DNA of 6,882 bases from Thermoplasmata archaeon (GTDB lineage Archaea; Thermoplasmatota; Thermoplasmata; JAGHBH01): positions 1-6,882 of the forward strand of contig DAOVJP010000071.1 in the NCBI GenBank assembly GCA_030673205.1, given 5' to 3'. The position numbers and the translations under genes are program-made. The notes beneath the pieces are model-generated. The model made no database searches. It worked only from the letters and a program-made list of their open reading frames with translations, and was not told where the DNA came from. Shown piece after piece: positions 1 through 4,528 of this stretch (the stretch's first letter is position 1; each line of letters starts with the position of its first letter).

Positions 1-114
1 AAAGTCTTTCCAACTGCTAGTAAGAACGTCAATTTGCCCAGCGGTCGTTTTTGCCCGCTCACCTACAAGCTCAATCTGTTCCTCCGCCTGTTGTAGAAAA
101 GCCTCCTGAAATGC
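1..114 (-). CDS. Partial foreign-looking coding fragment, helical, phage tape-measure-like at best
   Basis: Read on the minus strand, this stretch is an uninterrupted frame with the look of a real protein. It contains AFQEAFLQQAEEQIELVGER followed by AKTTAGQIDVLTSSWKDF, a charged amphipathic helix ending in a VLTSSWKDF-type segment. The frame runs off the left edge of the window. It also stays open rightwards to an ATG at 163-165, but the bases from about 109 onwards are homologous to the plus-strand beta-helix gene (compare 1666-1722), so that part is probably only a chance antisense reading. The plus strand has stops in the same stretch, including TAG at 94-96 in the frame of the beta-helix gene. 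Helical segments with such a motif remind me of phage tail tape-measure proteins, but 38 residues are too few to name a family. It may instead be a neighbouring gene cut by a rearrangement, or an assembly join. Confidence 0.35.
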
Positions 115-2574
115 TTCAGCAGCATCCAGGCCGCCATAGACGACACGGATACGTTGGATGGGCATACAATAACCGTAGCGGCGGGGACGTACTATGAAAG
201 CGTGAAGGTGGATAAGACGCTGAGTATTGTGGGCGAGGGCATAGAGATCACTACAATAGATGCTGGTGGCGCTGCGGCAGTCGGGGACGTGATCCACGTG
301 ACCGCGAATTGGGTGAATATAACTGGGCTCACGGTCACGGGGAGTGGAAGCCTCTACGGAGATGCCGGGATCGAATTATATAATGTCCAGAACTGCCGTA
401 TTGACAATAACACCGCCAACAACAACTACTGGTGTGGCATCTACCTCAAATCCTCCAACAACAACACCATCACCAACAACACCGTCAACTCAAACAGATT
501 ATATGGCATCTACCTCAAATCCTCCAACAACAACACCATCACCAACAACACCGCCAATACCAGCCACATCGGAATCTGGCTCCATATTTCCAACAACAAC
601 AGTGTCGCCAACAACACTGCCAACAACAACGACCATGGTATATACCTCTATAGCTCTAGCAACAACACCATCACCAACAACAACGAAGCTGGCAGTAACT
701 ATGTTACAATATACGGTATCATCCTCAAATTCTCCAGCAACAACACCATCACCAACAACATCGCCAACAACAACTACTACTGTGGCATCTACCTCGTTGA
801 CTCTACTGGTAACACCATCACCAACAACACCGCTAACACCAACTCCTACGACGGCATCACCCTCGAATCCTCCAGCAACAACACCATCACCAACAACAAC
901 GCCAACAACAACACCTACGACGGCATCACCCTCGAATCCTCCAGCAACAACATTGTCGCCAACAACACCGCAGACAACAACTATGGAGTCGGCATCACCC
1001 TCGAATCCTCTAAGAACAACATTGTCGCCAACAACACCGCAGACAATAACTATGGGATCGGCACCCTGCTCAAATCCTCCAGCAACAACACACTGGCGAA
1101 CAACAACGCCAGCAACAACGCCTATGACGGCATCTATCTCTACTATTCTAACAACAACACACTGGCGAACAACAACGCCTCCTCGAACGGCTGGTACGGC
1201 ATCTGGCTCGATACCTCCAGCAACAGCACTATCATAAACAACACCGTAGACAACAACACCAAGATTGGTATCTGCCTCTACTTGTCTAGCAATAACACCA
1301 TTGCCAAGAACACCGTCACAAACAACAACAACTTGTGCGGCATCTATCTCAAATTCTCCAGCAACAACACCATCTACCATAACAACTTCATCTCTAACAC
1401 CAATCAAGCATACGATGACTCAGATGGAAACAACACCTGGAACCTCCCCTACCCAGATAGCGGCAACTACTGGAACGACTGGGCCGCCCCCGATACTATG
1501 GGCGGCCCCGACCAGGACCAACCGGGCACGGACGGCATCGTGGACAACCCCTATGCCATCCCCGGCGGCAGCAACCAGGACAACTACCCGTTCACCGAAC
1601 AGGATGGCTGGTTGAATAATACTCCGCCACCGCCTGGCCCCGTCCATAATACCAACACCGACAAATACTTCGACACCATCCAGGCCGCCATAGACGACAC
1701 GGATACCCTGGATGGCCACACGATAACCGCCGCCAACGAAACCTATTACGAGAACGTGATGATCGATAAGAGCCTCACCCTGATAGGCGAGGGCATGGAG
1801 ACCACCGCAATAGATGCTAACGGCACGGGGAACGTGGTCTATGTGCTCGCAAACTGGGTGAACATAACTGGGTTCACCATCACCGGCAGCGGCACGGACG
1901 AGGACTGTTCCGGCATTCGACTGGACGGCGCAGAGAACTGCACCATAGAAGGGAACTTGGTCGTGGATAACACGTACGGTATCCGACTATGTACCGGCTC
2001 CCACAACAACGTGGTGCGGGACAACCACATATCCAACTGCTCGATCGGGCTACTGGTATCCGAGTCACATAATAATGTGGCGAGGGACAACCATGTAGTG
2101 AACAACGAAGAGGGGATCCACATATCCCTGTCATATAACGCACACGTATACCACAATAACTTCATAGACAACAACGTCCAGGCCGTAGGAGGGGAGAACA
2201 CGATATGGGACAACGGCTACCCAGGCGGAGGCAATTACTGGAGCGATTGGACGTGGCCCGATTTCTTCTCCGGCTCCAAACAGCTCTGGCCCGGCTCCGA
2301 TGGCATCGTGGACATACCCAGATGGATGGGGGGCTGCCTTTGCAATGTGGACAACTACCCAGTCACGGAACCTAACGGCTGGGAGAACATCACGCTTCCG
2401 ACACCCGTGATCCCACGCCCTCTACCGAAAATTCCACGGCCATGGAAGATATTGCCTCGCCTGGTGCTCGAGCCTCGCGACGAGTACGTGGTTGTGAGAG
2501 AAGAAGGGGTTTCACTGGCCGTGAATAGTGGTTACACTCCGCGTGTGAAAAGGAGTTGTGAACGAGGTGTGTAG
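97..2574 (+). CDS. Right-handed parallel beta-helix (NosD-like) surface protein, two modules, 5' truncated
   Basis: Probable exported or cell-surface beta-helix protein of the NosD/PbH1 type, with no recognisable catalytic site. Residues are counted from TTG at 154. Module 1 has an entry segment (TYYESVKVDKTLSIVGEG), about 15 rungs of 22-26 residues such as GIYLKSSNNNTITNNTANNN (73 to about 420), and the usual NosD end block with NYWNDW, DGIVDNPY and DNYPF. A short PPPPGP linker (491-496) leads to module 2, which repeats the plan with fewer rungs and ends with NYWSDW, DGIVDIPR and DNYPV. The last 60 residues are proline-rich and basic, without a membrane anchor. Asn-X-Thr/Ser sequons are very dense, as in glycosylated archaeal envelope proteins. 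The frame is open from 97, and homology to module 2 reaches back to about 109, so TTG 154 is an unlikely true start. It lies inside a conserved block and has no ribosome binding site. The signal peptide is missing, so the gene is truncated, decayed or joined to foreign sequence. Confidence 0.85.
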   Translation, partial: KSLLKCFSSIQAAIDDTDTLDGHTITVAAGTYYESVKVDKTLSIVGEGIEITTIDAGGAAAVGDVIHVTANWVNITGLTVTGSGSLYGDAGIELYNVQNCRIDNNTANNNYWCGIYLKSSNNNTITNNTVNSNRLYGIYLKSSNNNTITNNTANTSHIGIWLHISNNNSVANNTANNNDHGIYLYSSSNNTITNNNEAGSNYVTIYGIILKFSSNNTITNNIANNNYYCGIYLVDSTGNTITNNTANTNSYDGITLESSSNNTITNNNANNNTYDGITLESSSNNIVANNTADNNYGVGITLESSKNNIVANNTADNNYGIGTLLKSSSNNTLANNNASNNAYDGIYLYYSNNNTLANNNASSNGWYGIWLDTSSNSTIINNTVDNNTKIGICLYLSSNNTIAKNTVTNNNNLCGIYLKFSSNNTIYHNNFISNTNQAYDDSDGNNTWNLPYPDSGNYWNDWAAPDTMGGPDQDQPGTDGIVDNPYAIPGGSNQDNYPFTEQDGWLNNTPPPPGPVHNTNTDKYFDTIQAAIDDTDTLDGHTITAANETYYENVMIDKSLTLIGEGMETTAIDANGTGNVVYVLANWVNITGFTITGSGTDEDCSGIRLDGAENCTIEGNLVVDNTYGIRLCTGSHNNVVRDNHISNCSIGLLVSESHNNVARDNHVVNNEEGIHISLSYNAHVYHNNFIDNNVQAVGGENTIWDNGYPGGGNYWSDWTWPDFFSGSKQLWPGSDGIVDIPRWMGGCLCNVDNYPVTEPNGWENITLPTPVIPRPLPKIPRPWKILPRLVLEPRDEYVVVREEGVSLAVNSGYTPRVKRSCERGV
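370..1398 (+). repeat. Degenerate 69-bp tandem repeat encoding beta-helix rungs
   Basis: About 15 in-frame units code for successive rungs of the beta-helix. The commonest period is 69 bp (23 residues), with some units of 66, 72 or 78 bp. Some neighbours are almost identical: 435-484 matches 504-553 exactly over 50 bp, 845-883 matches 914-952 exactly over 39 bp, and the block starting at 952 recurs at 1021 with few changes. Frequent AAC and ACC codons make the strand low in complexity, which also opens long spurious frames on both strands. Exact identity between neighbours at synonymous positions points to recent duplication or gene conversion. Confidence 0.85.
2551..2555 (+). promoter_or_regulatory. 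Ribosome binding site AGGAG for the DUF116 gene
   Basis: AGGAG lies inside the last codons of the beta-helix gene. It is only 2 bases from GTG at 2558 and 11 bases from the in-frame GTG at 2567, so the spacing is poor for the first and long for the second. The true start remains open between them. Confidence 0.5.
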
Positions 2575-3067
2575 GGATGTAGAACGAAATCAACAGATAG
2601 TCGATCTCATCAACCTCCAGAACACTGAGAAACTTGCTTGCGTACCTACAAACGAGAGAGCTCTTTTCCTTCCCCACTGCATGCACAATTCTGAGAGTTG
2701 CATGGCGACCCAGGGCGAGTACGGGCTCGAATGCGTGAAATGCGGAAACTGCGACATAGCCCAGATAAAGGAGATCGCGGAGGCCGCTGGATATCGTGTC
2801 TTCATCGTCCCTGGTGGGAGCATGGTCTACAAGATATTGAGCAAATACCAGTTCGACGGCGTCATTGGCGTGGCCTGTCACTTCGAGCTCGTCGAGGCCG
2901 CGGAGATATTGAGCGCGGCCAACATACCCGGCTATGGCATCCCTCTGATCAAGGACGGCTGCCGTGATACCCGCGTGGACATATCCTGCGTATGTGAAGG
3001 GCTCAAGATCGGCGTCGAGGAGAGGGAAAAGGCGTCTTCCCATGAGCCCACCGAGGCAAAGTGCTGA
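2558..3067 (+). CDS. DUF116 family cysteine-rich protein
   Basis: Recognised as a DUF116 family member from the sequence of motifs: LPHC (38-41), a second Cys at 48, a CVKCGNC cluster (59-65), PGGSMVYKIL (85-94), GVACHFEL (104-111), and PLIKDGCRDTRVD (129-141). The nine cysteines at 41, 48, 59, 62, 65, 107, 135, 144 and 146 suggest that it binds iron-sulfur or another metal. That is inference; no reaction is established for the family as far as I know. DUF116 genes occur in archaea and anaerobic bacteria, and I recall some sitting near lipoate-ligase-like genes, but none is visible here. The protein is soluble (about 169 residues) without a signal peptide or membrane helix. The assigned start GTG overlaps the beta-helix gene by 17 bases; GTG 2567 is an alternative that would remove three residues. 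The overlap suggests translational coupling with the gene upstream, although the two products have no evident common function. Confidence 0.85.
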   Translation: MNEVCRDVERNQQIVDLINLQNTEKLACVPTNERALFLPHCMHNSESCMATQGEYGLECVKCGNCDIAQIKEIAEAAGYRVFIVPGGSMVYKILSKYQFDGVIGVACHFELVEAAEILSAANIPGYGIPLIKDGCRDTRVDISCVCEGLKIGVEEREKASSHEPTEAKC

Positions 3068-3142
3068 ACATCGGAGGGCAGCCCCCGCGCATCATTTTCG
3101 ACGTTCTGTTCTCGTGAGTGCTTTGCGGCCAGTCGCGCAAGG

Positions 3143-3168
3143 GTGAACATGTATACCTCAATGTTCAC
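3143..3168. promoter_or_regulatory. Perfect inverted repeat GTGAACAT-N10-ATGTTCAC, possible operator
   Basis: Two perfect 8-bp half-sites (3143-3150 and 3161-3168) are separated by 10 bases, giving an 18-bp centre-to-centre spacing that suits a dimeric DNA-binding protein. The spacer holds GTATAC, which could serve as a weak TATA-like element. The site lies about 76 bases after the DUF116 stop and 90 bases before the prenyltransferase start. There is no T-run after it, so a terminator is less likely. Regulation is inference from symmetry only. Confidence 0.35.
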
Positions 3169-3237
3169 TCACTTCTTTGGCCATAGGCATATCTACTCCT
3201 AGCAGGGTAAAAACTCTTAACCCACAGCCCTGTTACC

Positions 3238-3243
3238 GGGAGG
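3238..3243 (+). promoter_or_regulatory. Possible ribosome binding site GGGAGG for the prenyltransferase gene
   Basis: GGGAGG lies 13 bases before ATG 3257 and 19 before the in-frame ATG 3263. This is longer than usual, but no closer candidate exists and no earlier in-frame start is available between it and 3257. Confidence 0.4.
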
Positions 3244-3256
3244 CAACGGTGCAAGC

Positions 3257-4240
3257 ATGGCGATGGGCAGGTTGAAGGCATATAGCATTGCGGCGAGGTT
3301 CGAGTATATGCCTGGGGAGATGCCTGCTCTGCCTGTCGTGTTGATGCTAGGGGTGACCGAGCTATCTTTGTTGGTGGGTTTGCGGACCGTCGAGGCCTTC
3401 GTGGCCTTCTTCTCCTTCTTCTTCGCGGGGTTTTTGATAAACACCCTCACGGATTATGATATCGACAAGACCTATGGGACCTTCAAATCGAACATGCCTT
3501 TGGCGGTGGATGCCATAGGGAAGAAGAACCTGATGAGACTGGTGGTGTTCCAGATCGTCCTAGCCATCATGCTCTCTCTCCATATATCCCTGTGGATCGG
3601 CTCATACGTACCCCTGGCCATAATGCTCATGGGCGCCTTTACGGGGCTGGGCTATTCTCTGAAGCCTTTCAAGTTCAAGGAGCGTGGGGTGTTGAGCGCG
3701 CTGAGCCTTTCATTCTGCGGCTTCTTCCTGCCGCCGACCTTCCTGGTGTACTCCGTCCGAGGGAGTATTTCCTTCCCCGTGCTTGTCCTCTTCACCGGGT
3801 TTGCCATAGCCCACTATGGTCTGGAGTTCGGCAATCAGGCCATCGATTACCAGGAAGATGTCAAACATCGGATCCTCACCCCTCCCGTGAGATGGGGGTT
3901 GACAAGGTCGCTCAAGATCGGGTTGTGGACCCTGGCTAGCGGGGTTGTGTTAGAGCTTGTGGGGTTGTATATGATGTTCATGGAGAAGGGGGGGAGCATA
4001 AACCCTTCGCTCCTCCTGCCCCTATACGTCCTTGGTGGCTTCTTCATAATAATTGGGTATCGAGGGTCTATGGCGAATTACAAAAGCATGATAACGGCCA
4101 CGGAGCGCCTGCCGCTTGCACCTGCCACCGAGGAGTTGAGAAAGTTGTGCAAATATTCCAAATGGCAGATAGCAGGGATACTCGGGGTGCTCCTGGCTGT
4201 CACCGTGTTCTTCCTTGCTCCGTTCTTCCCTGGAGCATAG
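3257..4240 (+). CDS. UbiA superfamily membrane prenyltransferase
   Basis: Integral membrane protein of 327 residues, the usual size for UbiA enzymes, which transfer an isoprenoid chain from its diphosphate to an acceptor inside the membrane. Both Mg-diphosphate motifs are present: N62-xxx-D66-x-D68-x-D70 (NTLTDYDID) in the first loop, and D197-xxx-D201 (NQAIDYQEDVKHR) in the second half. About nine hydrophobic helices can be placed, near residues 25-42, 45-61, 94-112, 115-133, 145-168, 174-192, 219-241, 252-269 and 303-324. A GLGYSLKPFKFKERG loop (about 130-144) is also typical of the family. The sequence does not decide the acceptor: archaeal members make ether lipids (digeranylgeranylglyceryl phosphate), quinones, hemes or carotenoids, and no partner gene is next to it. 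The run FKSNMPLAVDAIG after motif 1 differs from the RPLPSG-like stretch common in the lipid and quinone enzymes, so it may belong to an uncharacterised archaeal branch. Confidence 0.85.
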   Translation: MAMGRLKAYSIAARFEYMPGEMPALPVVLMLGVTELSLLVGLRTVEAFVAFFSFFFAGFLINTLTDYDIDKTYGTFKSNMPLAVDAIGKKNLMRLVVFQIVLAIMLSLHISLWIGSYVPLAIMLMGAFTGLGYSLKPFKFKERGVLSALSLSFCGFFLPPTFLVYSVRGSISFPVLVLFTGFAIAHYGLEFGNQAIDYQEDVKHRILTPPVRWGLTRSLKIGLWTLASGVVLELVGLYMMFMEKGGSINPSLLLPLYVLGGFFIIIGYRGSMANYKSMITATERLPLAPATEELRKLCKYSKWQIAGILGVLLAVTVFFLAPFFPGA

Positions 4241-4424
4241 TCGGCCTCAGCACAAGGGGTTCGTGCAATGGGCGCAATCTCCGTGACATCCAGAGGGTCT
4301 CTGATAATGTACGTTCTCGGTTTTCATTCTTTCACCATATCACATACCAACGGCAAGGTGTCTAAGTATTGGGGCATACATGTACGCTTCATTCCATGGG
4401 GCAAGAAACTCGTGGTACTGGCCG

Positions 4425-4439
4425 TTTTTCAATTAATAT
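4425..4439 (+). promoter_or_regulatory. Possible archaeal TATA-type promoter element upstream of the fusion gene
   Basis: TTTTTCAATTAATAT is the most AT-rich stretch in the gap and lies about 90 bases before the start codon. It would give a leader of roughly 60 bases carrying the GGAGG site. No purine-rich BRE stands out, so this is a weak call. Confidence 0.2.
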
Positions 4440-4516
4440 CAATCGAGTTTACACCCAGCATCCTCCCTGCTGATTTTACAGGGAATAGTGTGTGAAGTCG
4501 CCTGAAAGACTTATTA

Positions 4517-4525
4517 GAGGAGGAG
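4517..4525 (+). promoter_or_regulatory. Strong ribosome binding site GAGGAGGAG fixing the start at 4529
   Basis: GGAGG (4519-4523) stands 5 bases before ATG 4529, ideal spacing for archaeal or bacterial ribosomes. It favours this ATG over the in-frame ATG four codons later. Confidence 0.8.
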
Positions 4526-4528
4526 AAT

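Larger units (their letters stand above)
4241..4528. other. Intergenic transition region, no convincing gene
   Basis: These 288 bases separate the GC-rich prenyltransferase gene from the AT-rich fusion gene. An open frame from ATG 4268 to 4495 (75 codons) gives an unremarkable sequence with no domain that I recognise. It has only a loose GGGG upstream and is not called. Near the right end there is a weak hairpin: TCCCTG (4464-4469) pairs with CAGGGA (4479-4484) around a 9-base loop. An AT-rich run at 4425-4439 could hold the TATA element for the gene at 4529. No RNA gene, repeat border or att-like duplication was seen. Confidence 0.5.

Noticed and set aside
344..1237. Long plus-strand frame rich in Thr, Pro and Ser overlapping the beta-helix gene
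   Set aside because: It is the same AAC/ACC repeat read in another frame (a TTTPSPTTP-type mucin-like sequence). The beta-helix frame has a recognisable family structure and longer reach.
370..1398. Possible CRISPR array or non-coding satellite
   Set aside because: The units are in frame, vary mainly in ways that keep the beta-helix pattern, and have no unique spacers of constant length.
499..1407. Minus-strand 302-residue frame rich in Val, Gly and Asp
   Set aside because: It is the antisense of the tandem repeat, open because the repeat lacks TTA, CTA and TCA codons in that register; the repetitive VVVGDGVVAGGFE-type sequence is a by-product.
2390..3043. Minus-strand 217-residue frame opposite the DUF116 gene
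   Set aside because: The plus strand encodes the conserved DUF116 motifs over the same bases; the antisense product has no recognisable domain.
4268..4495. Small 75-residue plus-strand frame in the gap before the fusion gene
   Set aside because: It has no recognisable family, a poor ribosome binding site and mixed composition across the island edge. It could be a real small or decayed gene, but nothing supports it.
4464..4512. Weak hairpins (TCCCTG/CAGGGA and AAGTC/GACTT) before the fusion gene
   Set aside because: Stems of only 5-6 bp with 8-9 base loops and no T-run are too weak to call terminators or riboswitches.
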